Shown here: positions 1 through 7,248 of the stretch, piece after piece
Position numbering within the stretch: position 1 is the first letter of the stretch
Layout of the letters: each line of letters begins with the position of its first letter
The notes under the pieces: generated by a model
What the model was told of the DNA's origin: nothing
The model's database searches: none
Seen by the model: the letters and a program-made list of their open reading frames with translations, nothing else
From: Candidatus Omnitrophota bacterium
Lineage (GTDB): Bacteria > Omnitrophota > Gorgyraeia > B26-G9
Assembly: GCA_022013205.1 (NCBI GenBank)
Contig: JAKLQT010000124.1
Span: forward strand, 1 to 13,071
Direction of reading: 5' to 3'
DNA: 13,071 nucleotides
Position numbers and translations under genes: made by a program

Positions 1-132
1 AACTTATCAAAACTGTATTATTCCAAATTTCCCTGCCTGTTTAGTAAACACCCAAAGATAAGCTTGTTTGTCATCTTCGTGAAGAGGACTTTTTCCCGGC
101 GATTGCCGCTATCCTTGCCATATTTACCTGAT
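1..132. other. Left-edge non-coding stretch downstream of the GH-A gene
   Basis: This stretch follows the stop codon of the glycoside hydrolase gene and holds no intact gene. The first 22 bases are one arm of a perfect inverted repeat whose other arm (144-165) is coding sequence. On the minus strand, about 108 down to the stop at 7-9 is an open frame without a start codon, in the same phase as the hydrolase but separated from it by three stops. Its translation looks protein-like (it contains AYLWVFTKQAGKFG). I do not recognise it. A 16-codon minus ORF with an ATG at 121 is probably chance. No U-tract terminator for the minus-strand operon is visible. Confidence 0.4.
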
Positions 133-165
133 TCACCTTTTAAAATAATACAGTTTTGATAAGTT
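1..165. repeat. 22-bp perfect inverted repeat with 121-bp spacer
   Basis: Bases 1-22 are the exact reverse complement of 144-165. Inward the match ends at once (23 is c, 143 is a). Outward it cannot be followed because the window begins at base 1. The right arm encodes NLSKLYY near the C-terminus of the hydrolase, so the left arm encodes the same residues on the plus strand. It could be an inverted duplication of the gene end, the terminal repeats of a small insertion, a long-range mRNA stem, or a contig-end or amplification artefact. The sequence alone does not decide. Confidence 0.8.
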
Positions 166-1782
166 GGTTTTAAATTCACCATTTTGATACTGGTATCTTA
201 CTCCCAGTAAAAGAGGGCCGGGATAAGGGATCATAACAACCGCCACCCCATCTTTATTTGTAGTTGTTGAGAAAGCTCCATCTTTCCAAGTAAATGAAAT
301 CAGGAAAGCCAGATCCAGTTTCGCGTTCGGTACCGGATTTCCATTAACGTCTTTTAATTTGATAATAAAGCTTGGCCTTTTTATTTTATCAAGTTTATGG
401 GTGATCTCGATCTCGGGAAGATCTATTTCAGGCCCTGTCCAAAATGTCCGCTTCAGGGTATTAATACTGTCTCCTTTACTGTCAAAAAGCTTAACCTCAA
501 GTGTATGCTTTTCAATATTATCGATCTTAGAGAATAATTCAACAGGTATATTAAGCTCAGCCCATGATTTGGATACTCGTGGTATTATTTTAAGAAGATG
601 GCCGTTTATAGTTGCTTCTACCTTTGCTACTTTATTTTCTAAATATAGACGAATCGGCAGATATTTAGCATATAACTTTTGTGAGTCAGGTTCCCTCAAA
701 ATGCCCATATTAGCTTTTCTTGAAGAATAATATGCTTTTCTAGGAATACCTTCATATTTTTCATCCATACCTACAAGCCCGCCCCATTCAATGCAAACCT
801 GGTCATGAACTTGCTTGTTTTCTGCTTCTGGCAATAGAGGTATACCGGGTGATGAAAAATCTCTTGATATAAACCAGCTATCCATATACTGCATTGTAGT
901 ATATCCGGATATATCCGTCTGGCTTATGCTCTCAAGATCTTCAAGCAGCCTATCCGACTGTTCATCCTCGTTTTTTACATAATTAAACTTCCAGATATCT
1001 TTAGGATTACGCTTTGGTGCCGGAGCGTACATCCCGTACTCAGATAGAAAAAATGGTTTGTCTGGGGATTTAAGCTGCTTTAAGCCGTTGATATAGTCAT
1101 GGAAATCAATGACCTTTTTAAAATTAGCGGACGCTTTAGAATATATGTTGTAGCTTATTACGTCCCATGAAGCAGAATCAATAAATCCGGCTATCGGCCA
1201 GTTTGAAAAAGTAACAGGAACATCAGGGCAATTTTCACGCGCAGCCGTAACAAGAGAATCAAAATATGCTTTTAATTTATTCTTGTCAGCATTCAGAAGC
1301 ACTCCGGGCTCTGGCTCGTTGAGGATAGTAAGCATAGCAATATTTGGATATTTAAAATACCTTTTTGCCTGACGCGCAACATGCTCTTTGATTTGTTCTA
1401 TTTTTGATTTGTTTTTTAGATCGATTATTCTATCGGTCCATATACCTCCTACAACCCAGAGTTCGTGTTTTGCCGCAAGTTCAAGGATTTTCTCATCAAG
1501 AAGCCCCCATGTTCTTATCGCGTTAAATCCGGCTTCTTTTATTCTTTTCATATCAAGATCGACAAGATCATACCCCGCATCCTTTTCCGGAACCGGATCT
1601 TTTTCATCTTTTCCCGGCCGTATCCCCGCGTAACCGATAGCCTTTAAAAATAATTCTTCATCTCCTGCGTATAATTTATCACCACGGATAGATAGCGGCG
1701 GAAATTCTTCGCTTGATGAAAAACATGTTACCGGAAAAATAAAATTAAAAAGCAAAGCGATGATCATTAAATATTTAGCCAC
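133..1782 (-). CDS. Secreted clan GH-A glycoside hydrolase (GH2/GH5-like TIM barrel)
   Basis: This 549-residue protein is probably an exported retaining glycoside hydrolase. Residues 1-20 look like a signal peptide (Lys3, then a hydrophobic stretch). Residues 28-330 form a (beta/alpha)8 barrel of the GH-A type, with a typical opening (LFLKAIGY near 44-51, then GFNAIRTWG at 85-93). LNEPEP carries the likely acid/base Glu156, and LSEYG carries the likely nucleophile Glu248. A beta-rich C-terminal part follows; from about 470 on it resembles an Ig-like or carboxypeptidase-regulatory-like domain (DVNGNPVPNAKLDL, then TNKDGVAVV). The start used is GTG at 1782, overlapping the end of glgB by 8 bp. 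ATG at 1767 (Met6) is an alternative but would lose the only N-terminal lysine. VTC near residue 20 is not a good lipobox. Substrate and GH family cannot be fixed by eye; beta-glucan or mannan is as likely as alpha-glucan. Position suggests co-transcription with the GlgE pathway. Confidence 0.8.
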   Translation of the reverse strand: MAKYLMIIALLFNFIFPVTCFSSSEEFPPLSIRGDKLYAGDEELFLKAIGYAGIRPGKDEKDPVPEKDAGYDLVDLDMKRIKEAGFNAIRTWGLLDEKILELAAKHELWVVGGIWTDRIIDLKNKSKIEQIKEHVARQAKRYFKYPNIAMLTILNEPEPGVLLNADKNKLKAYFDSLVTAARENCPDVPVTFSNWPIAGFIDSASWDVISYNIYSKASANFKKVIDFHDYINGLKQLKSPDKPFFLSEYGMYAPAPKRNPKDIWKFNYVKNEDEQSDRLLEDLESISQTDISGYTTMQYMDSWFISRDFSSPGIPLLPEAENKQVHDQVCIEWGGLVGMDEKYEGIPRKAYYSSRKANMGILREPDSQKLYAKYLPIRLYLENKVAKVEATINGHLLKIIPRVSKSWAELNIPVELFSKIDNIEKHTLEVKLFDSKGDSINTLKRTFWTGPEIDLPEIEITHKLDKIKRPSFIIKLKDVNGNPVPNAKLDLAFLISFTWKDGAFSTTTNKDGVAVVMIPYPGPLLLGVRYQYQNGEFKTNLSKLYYFKR

Positions 1783-3748
1783 AGTTTTTATCCACTTTAT
1801 TCCCCGCTCTGATTTTCATGTTTATACGGTCCTGCTTGAGAAATAAGACTGACAAAGGCGGGATAGTTAATGAAAGGGAATGATATTGCCCCTGAGAGGG
1901 CAAGGGCGCGGATTCCAAACCGCCTAAATTCCCCTGGCCGCTTCCTCCGTACTCCTTGGCATCGCTGTTTAATACCTCTTTCCAAAATCCACCCAAAGGG
2001 ATACCTATATTGTAATTATGGTGAAGAACCGGGGTGAAGTTACACACAATCAATACAGAGTTTTTACCTGATGAACCGCTTCTCATAAAACTTATGATTC
2101 CTCTTTCCCAGTCCCGGCAATCCATCCATTTAAACCCTTGATTGTCAAAATCGTTTTCGTAAACAGCCGGCTCTGTCTTATAAAAATAGTTTAATTCCTT
2201 GACCCATCTTTGTAATTGAGCATGCGATGTGTTCTTTAATACACCCCACTCCAAGGGGCTTTCATGATTCCATTCTGAACGCTGGCCAAACTCTTGCCCC
2301 ATAAAGAGCAGTTTTTTTCCGGGATGAGCATACATATATCCGTACAAAACCCTTAAATTCGCGAATTTTTGCCAATCATCTCCAGGCATTTTCCCCAGCA
2401 TGGATTTTTTTCCATAAACAACCTCATCATGAGAAATCGATAAGAGAAAATTTTCCGTAAATGCGTATGATAAACTAAATGTTAACTGGTTGTGATGGAA
2501 TTTGCGATAGACAGGCTCTTTTGAAAAATAATCCAGAGTATCATGCATCCAGCCCATATTCCATTTCATGCCGAATCCAAGCCCGCCCATAAAAATCGGC
2601 TTTGAAACCATTGGCCAGGAGGTAGATTCCTCCGCGATCATCTGCGCATCCGGATAACTCTTATATACTTCAAGATTTAGCCTTTTGATAAAATTTACCG
2701 CTTCAATATTCTCTCTTCCCCCGTATTCATTCGGAATCCATTCCCCTTCTTTACGGGAATAATCAAGATATAACATCGACGCGACAGCGTCAACACGGAT
2801 GCCGTCAATATGATAATTATCAAACCAAAATAACGCGCTGCTTATCAAAAAACATCTTGTTTCATTTCTCCCATAATTAAAAATATAACTCTTCCAATCA
2901 GGGTGAAAACCCTGTCTGGGATCGGCATGTTCAAATAAATGCGTTCCGTCAAAATAAGCAAGCCCGTGTTCATCGGAAGGAAAATGGGATGGAACCCAGT
3001 CTAATATGACCCCAAACCCTTTTTCATGAAGATATTCAATCAAATACATTAAATCCTGAGGATTGCCATACCTGCTGGTAGGCGCGAAATAACCAAGGGT
3101 TTGATATCCCCACGAACCATAAAATGGGTGTTCCATAAGAGGAAGGAACTGCACAGGGGTAAAGTTCATATCATGAAGATATTGGGCTAATTGTTCAGCC
3201 GCTTCCCTGTAACTTAAAAACTTTCCCTTATCGCCCTGCTTTTGCCGCCAGGAACCTAAATGAACTTCATAGATTGAAATTGGAGCCGTCAAAGAGTTCT
3301 TTTGATAACGGCCTTTCATCCACTGCGTATCTTTCCACGAGTAATCAAGGCCCCAGACGATAGACGCGGTTTGAGGCGGAATTTCAGAATAAAAAGCAAA
3401 GGGATCTCTCTTTTGGATTTGGTAATTATTGTTTTTTGAGATAATACAATATTTATATAAATCTCCTTTTTGGACCCCCGGGATAAACCCCTCCCAGATA
3501 CCGGAACTATCCCATCGAGGCGCTAAGGGATGGGATTGATCGTTCCATGCGTTAAAATCTCCAATCACACTCACCTTTTTGGCATTAGGCGCCCAGACAG
3601 CAAAACAAACTCCCTCGGCTCCTTCATCGCTCATAATGTGAGAACCTAACTTTTCATATAAACGGAAATGGCTTCCTTCTTTAAAAAGATAAATATCCTG
3701 TTCCGTTAACAGACTAACATCATGTTTAATGGTTCCTATATCAGCCAT
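1775..3748 (-). CDS. glgB: 1,4-alpha-glucan branching enzyme GlgB (GH13)
   Basis: GlgB cuts alpha-1,4-glucan chains and rejoins them as alpha-1,6 branches. Here it would branch the linear glucan made by GlgE in the cytoplasm. The 657-residue protein has a CBM48-type N-terminal domain (about 25-125, with GVCFAVWAPNAKKVSVIGDFN), a GH13 barrel (about 155-540) and a C-terminal beta domain. Catalytic residues are Asp320 in GIRVDAV, Glu373 in IAEEST and Asp441 in SHDEV. The length fits the short branching enzymes that lack the extra N1 domain of E. coli GlgB (728 residues). ATG at 3748 lies 14 bp after the treS-mak stop, and the gap holds a purine-rich AGGGGAAGAG ribosome binding site, so the two genes are very likely translated from one mRNA. 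Its 3' end overlaps the following hydrolase gene by 8 bp. No key residue is missing. Confidence 0.97.
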   Translation of the reverse strand: MADIGTIKHDVSLLTEQDIYLFKEGSHFRLYEKLGSHIMSDEGAEGVCFAVWAPNAKKVSVIGDFNAWNDQSHPLAPRWDSSGIWEGFIPGVQKGDLYKYCIISKNNNYQIQKRDPFAFYSEIPPQTASIVWGLDYSWKDTQWMKGRYQKNSLTAPISIYEVHLGSWRQKQGDKGKFLSYREAAEQLAQYLHDMNFTPVQFLPLMEHPFYGSWGYQTLGYFAPTSRYGNPQDLMYLIEYLHEKGFGVILDWVPSHFPSDEHGLAYFDGTHLFEHADPRQGFHPDWKSYIFNYGRNETRCFLISSALFWFDNYHIDGIRVDAVASMLYLDYSRKEGEWIPNEYGGRENIEAVNFIKRLNLEVYKSYPDAQMIAEESTSWPMVSKPIFMGGLGFGMKWNMGWMHDTLDYFSKEPVYRKFHHNQLTFSLSYAFTENFLLSISHDEVVYGKKSMLGKMPGDDWQKFANLRVLYGYMYAHPGKKLLFMGQEFGQRSEWNHESPLEWGVLKNTSHAQLQRWVKELNYFYKTEPAVYENDFDNQGFKWMDCRDWERGIISFMRSGSSGKNSVLIVCNFTPVLHHNYNIGIPLGGFWKEVLNSDAKEYGGSGQGNLGGLESAPLPSQGQYHSLSLTIPPLSVLFLKQDRINMKIRAGNKVDKNCG

Positions 3749-3762
3749 ACGATTCTCTTCCC

Positions 3763-6700
3763 CTAATTATTGCTTTTTAATTGTTTTTGGGTCTTAAAAT
3801 TATTTAAAACCTGCTTAATCCCCCTTAATGGAATAATTATCCACTCCGGCCTGTTATTTAATTCATATCCCAATTCATAGATCGCTTTGTCCAAAAGATA
3901 GATCTGCAGGAGATTCTTAAATTCAACTTCGGTTTTAGGTAAAAATTCCGCTTTTCCTATCGTTTGATAATATGATTCAATGAAGATATTGCTCACATAT
4001 AGATACCAATCTTCCGCGGCAGATTCTAAAATAGCCAGATCTTCGTCTCTAACTGCTTTATTAAGAAATAAAGTAACATACGCGGCGTAGTGAAGAGACC
4101 GCAGCATTCCCGCGATATCACGGATAGCTGACCTTTTAAGCCTTCTTTCGCTTAATGGCCGTGCCGGTTCTCCTTCAAAATCAATAATAGAAAAATCCTT
4201 CCCGGTAAAAAGAACTTGTCCTAAATGATAATCCCCATGAATGCGTATTTTTTTCGCGGAATATTTTGTTTGCATAATCAGCTTTAGCCTCAGCATAATT
4301 TTTTTCTCAGCAGATAATACTGATTCCGCTTCCTGCCGCAGGCTTTCTGTTAATTTGCTTAAATTTTTCTCCAGTAATCTAAAAACAACTCTTTTCTGGC
4401 TTCCCATGGCTTGAAAAACCGAACGCTGATACAGTAAAGAAAAGGTTTCCGGCTTAAAATCAGGGTTTTGGGCTTCTTCGGACAGCTTGATGTGCATTTC
4501 CCCTGTGCGTTGCCCTAATTTTTTAATCATTTCAAGATATATCCCATCAATCAAGCCGCTAACTTCAGGGGATTTCACTTCTTTAACCTGCCGTGTTAAA
4601 ACCTTTTCCTGATTCCCTTCTTTTACTTCCTTGCTCTTGGATAACACGAGGTCAAAATAGCTTTTAACCTGGTCTAAAGTATATGTCCACGCGTCAGATT
4701 CACTGGGAATATAACTTTGAAGTAAGCATATGGACATCAATTCTTTATTACCGGCGCTATATTCAATATTACCGGCAAACACGGGTGTAATCTGAGAATC
4801 CTTTTGTTCCGTAAGATATTTCGTTATTTCAATATCCGGGTTGATCCCGCATTCGAGTTTCCTGAATAATTTCATAAAGAAGGTATTTCCATACAATATT
4901 GACGTATTGCTTTGTTCCGCTTTAAGTATAATCGATGGTAAAGGCATTTTTTGGTTTCCTAATAGCGTTTTAAATTTCTTGCCCGCTTTCCCGATCAATA
5001 CTTTCCCCTCATTAGTGAGCCTTCTTTGCTTAGCAATAATATCTAAAAATATTTCATGTAAACACGGATTATAAACCCCATCATAAAGCAGGCCTTCTTT
5101 TCGGTTAATAAACAGACGGCAGATAATACCTTTATGAAAATCCTGTGCCTCAACTTCATGGCCGTTTACGAAAACAAATGACAACGGCAGCAGGTATGTT
5201 TCAGGCGCGCCGACAGCATAGCTGACATTAATAAACAATAGTTTAACAATATCTTTTTGATGCGAGAAAGAAAGGATGTCCGCGATTCTAATTGTCCGTA
5301 TGATTCGGGCTTTACCGCCAAACCAACGGCATCCGTTCAAATATTGAGGTAATATTTCCGCTTCCAATCTGCGTATATTTTCAGGACTAAATATTTCCTC
5401 CCACGATTTTTCCAATCGTATTTTAGGTGATTTCTGTAATGTTTCCGCGGACGTTATCTCTTGCTTTTTTAATAAAAACCAAAAGTGGTTATGCGGCCCC
5501 AAAGTAATCGTATAAGGGCTGTCTTTGATTATTGAGAAATTATTCTGGCTAAAAACTTCCTCAGGGACAAAGCCATTATATTCTTTTAAATCAAGATCAA
5601 CCGTTTGGGAAAATCTTGATAAATTTATAACAATCAGGATACTTTCATTTTTATATTGTCTAACAAAACATAAAACCTTTGAATTCTCAGGATATAAAAA
5701 TTTAATATTTCCCTGGCTAAAGGCCTTAAATCTTTTACGCATGGCAATAACGCGTTTCGTCCACCATAAAAACGATGAAAAGTTATTATCCTGCGTTTCG
5801 ACATTGAAGGTTTCATAGTGATATTCCGAATCTATGATTACCGGTAAATACAGCTGTTGGGGATTCGCCTTTGAAAAACCGGCGTTTCGATCCGGGCTCC
5901 ATTGCATGGGGGTGCGGACTCCATCGCGGTCACCCATAAATCTGTTATCGCCCATTCCAATTTCATCACCGTAATAAATAATCGGCGTACCCGGCAGAGA
6001 AAAAAGAAGGATATTCATTAATTCAAATTTGCGCCTGTTATTGCCAAGCAATGGCAGTAATCTTCTCCTAATTCCTAAATTAATTTTAGACCGCGCGTCA
6101 GTCGCGTATGCCCGATACATATAATCGCGTTCTTCATCTGTGACCATTTCTAATGTCAACTCATCATGGTTTCGCAGAAATATTGCCCATTGACACAACC
6201 GTGGGATCTTGGGTGTCTGTTCAAGGATATCAATAATAGGAAATCTATCTTCCATTTGAACACTCATATACATTCGAGGCATAAGCGGAAAATGAAAGGC
6301 CATATGGCATTCATCTCCTGCTCCGAAATATTGGACAGCGTCCTCAGGCCATTGATTTGCTTCGGCAAGAAGCATGCGATTTTTGAATTTACTGTCAATG
6401 TGCTTTCTTAGTTTTTTTAAAAAATTATGAGTTTCCGGTAAATTTTCACAGTTAGTCCCTTCTCGTTCAAAAAGATACGGCACCGCATCCAGCCGCAATC
6501 CATCTACTCCCAATAAGAACCAGAAATCAGCTGCTCGATATATTCCCTTCAGAACGCTTGGATTATCGAAATTAAGATCCGGCTGATGTGAATAAAACCG
6601 ATGCCAGTAATACGCTTTAGCTTCTTCCGACCAAGCCCAGTTAGATGTTTCAAAATCCTTAAAAATAATCCGGGCGTCTTTATACTTTGCCGCATTATTA

Positions 6701-7122
6701 CTCCATACATAATAATTACGATGATTTGAATTTACTTCAGCTTGCTTGGCCCTGATAAACCAGGGATGCTGGTCTGAGGTATGATTGATAACAAGCTCCG
6801 TGATAACCCTTAATCCTCTGGCATGAGCCGCCCTTAAAAATTCCTTAAAATCCTTTAAAGTGCCATATTGCGGATTAACACCATAGTAATCGGCAATGTC
6901 ATAACCATCATCTTTTAAAGGAGACGGATAAAAAGGCAGCAGCCAAATAACTGTAACTCCCAGGTTCTTTAAATAATCCAACTTCTGGATTAATCCTTTA
7001 AAATCACCGATTCCATCGCCATTGCTGTCGCAAAAGGTTTTCACATGCAGTTGATAAATTACAGCATCTTTATACCATAACGGATTATTTTCAATATTCA
7101 TACGTGTTGGACTCATAAGCAT
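3763..7122 (-). CDS. treS: Trehalose synthase-maltokinase fusion (TreS-Mak/Pep2)
   Basis: This 1119-residue fusion joins the first two steps of the GlgE pathway: trehalose to maltose (TreS), then ATP-dependent phosphorylation to maltose-1-phosphate (maltokinase). Residues 10-555 are the GH13 trehalose synthase, opening WYKDAVIYQLHVKTF, with catalytic Asp212 (GLRLDAV), Glu254 (LLAEAN) and Asp320 (RNHDELT). Residues about 565-1105 are maltokinase: an N-terminal cap (LPQYLNGCRWFGGKAR), a probable ATP-site Lys751 (FFMKLFRKLE), the catalytic loop HGDYHLGQ (962-969, Asp964) and the Mg-binding DFEGEP (981-986). The fused form is common in bacteria. Purine-rich AAAGGAAAGG (7123-7132) abuts ATG 7122, so ATG at 7116 (Met3), 6 bp further on, is an equally good start. 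A 114-bp repeat element separates it from glgE; glgB follows after 14 bp. Catalytic residues of both halves are present. Confidence 0.96.
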   Translation of the reverse strand: MLMSPTRMNIENNPLWYKDAVIYQLHVKTFCDSNGDGIGDFKGLIQKLDYLKNLGVTVIWLLPFYPSPLKDDGYDIADYYGVNPQYGTLKDFKEFLRAAHARGLRVITELVINHTSDQHPWFIRAKQAEVNSNHRNYYVWSNNAAKYKDARIIFKDFETSNWAWSEEAKAYYWHRFYSHQPDLNFDNPSVLKGIYRAADFWFLLGVDGLRLDAVPYLFEREGTNCENLPETHNFLKKLRKHIDSKFKNRMLLAEANQWPEDAVQYFGAGDECHMAFHFPLMPRMYMSVQMEDRFPIIDILEQTPKIPRLCQWAIFLRNHDELTLEMVTDEERDYMYRAYATDARSKINLGIRRRLLPLLGNNRRKFELMNILLFSLPGTPIIYYGDEIGMGDNRFMGDRDGVRTPMQWSPDRNAGFSKANPQQLYLPVIIDSEYHYETFNVETQDNNFSSFLWWTKRVIAMRKRFKAFSQGNIKFLYPENSKVLCFVRQYKNESILIVINLSRFSQTVDLDLKEYNGFVPEEVFSQNNFSIIKDSPYTITLGPHNHFWFLLKKQEITSAETLQKSPKIRLEKSWEEIFSPENIRRLEAEILPQYLNGCRWFGGKARIIRTIRIADILSFSHQKDIVKLLFINVSYAVGAPETYLLPLSFVFVNGHEVEAQDFHKGIICRLFINRKEGLLYDGVYNPCLHEIFLDIIAKQRRLTNEGKVLIGKAGKKFKTLLGNQKMPLPSIILKAEQSNTSILYGNTFFMKLFRKLECGINPDIEITKYLTEQKDSQITPVFAGNIEYSAGNKELMSICLLQSYIPSESDAWTYTLDQVKSYFDLVLSKSKEVKEGNQEKVLTRQVKEVKSPEVSGLIDGIYLEMIKKLGQRTGEMHIKLSEEAQNPDFKPETFSLLYQRSVFQAMGSQKRVVFRLLEKNLSKLTESLRQEAESVLSAEKKIMLRLKLIMQTKYSAKKIRIHGDYHLGQVLFTGKDFSIIDFEGEPARPLSERRLKRSAIRDIAGMLRSLHYAAYVTLFLNKAVRDEDLAILESAAEDWYLYVSNIFIESYYQTIGKAEFLPKTEVEFKNLLQIYLLDKAIYELGYELNNRPEWIIIPLRGIKQVLNNFKTQKQLKSNN

Positions 7123-7132
7123 CCTTTCCTTT
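7123..7132 (-). promoter_or_regulatory. Ribosome binding site of treS-mak
   Basis: The minus strand reads AAAGGAAAGG directly before ATG 7122 and 6 bp before ATG 7116 (after ATGCTT). Spacing favours Met3 for the downstream AAAGG and Met1 for the upstream AAAGGA. Without the adjacent repeat element this site would begin within the glgE stop codon. Confidence 0.7.
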
Positions 7133-7133
7133 A

Positions 7134-7247
7134 CCCCGTTAGAGAAAGCAAGTATAGAAGTCAGTGGTAATGTAAGCTTATAAAACCGACGATGGTTTAA
7201 TCCCGCCGCCGGCGTTAACCGTTAAAGAACCTAGTTCTCTAACGGGG
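7134..7247. mobile_element. 114-bp MITE/REP-like element with 13-bp TIRs and TTTA target duplication
   Basis: The ends are perfect 13-bp inverted repeats: CCCCGTTAGAGAA at 7134-7146 and its reverse complement at 7235-7247. TTTA stands directly outside each end (7130-7133 and 7248-7251), as a 4-bp target duplication would. The interior holds no ORF but several dyads. Taking out the element and one TTTA leaves, on the minus strand, GTG TAAA GGAAAGG ATG, so the glgE stop runs straight into the treS ribosome binding site. That is what insertion into a tight operon junction would leave. It encodes no transposase and would need one in trans. A REP/BIME pair mobilised by a RAYT-type enzyme is the main alternative. 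I see no second copy in this window. Confidence 0.65.
7219..7245 (-). repeat. 12-bp stem hairpin at the glgE-side end of the element
   Basis: On the minus (transcript) strand CCGTTAGAGAAC and GTTCTTTAACGG pair across a TAG loop, 4 bp after the glgE stop codon. The one non-Watson-Crick position is a G-U wobble in the minus-strand RNA, but would be an A-C mismatch in plus-strand RNA. No U-tract follows, so it is not a classical terminator. It could protect the glgE 3' end or dampen expression of treS. Confidence 0.6.
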
Positions 7248-7248
7248 T

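Noticed and set aside
1721..1732. Possible lipobox (VTC) in the hydrolase signal peptide
   Set aside because: The residue before Cys is Thr and Pro is at -3, unlike the usual L-[AS]-[GA]-C; cleavage by signal peptidase I is more likely.
7151..7156. TATACT on the minus strand inside the repeat element as a -10 box for treS
   Set aside because: No acceptable -35 hexamer lies 15-18 bases upstream.
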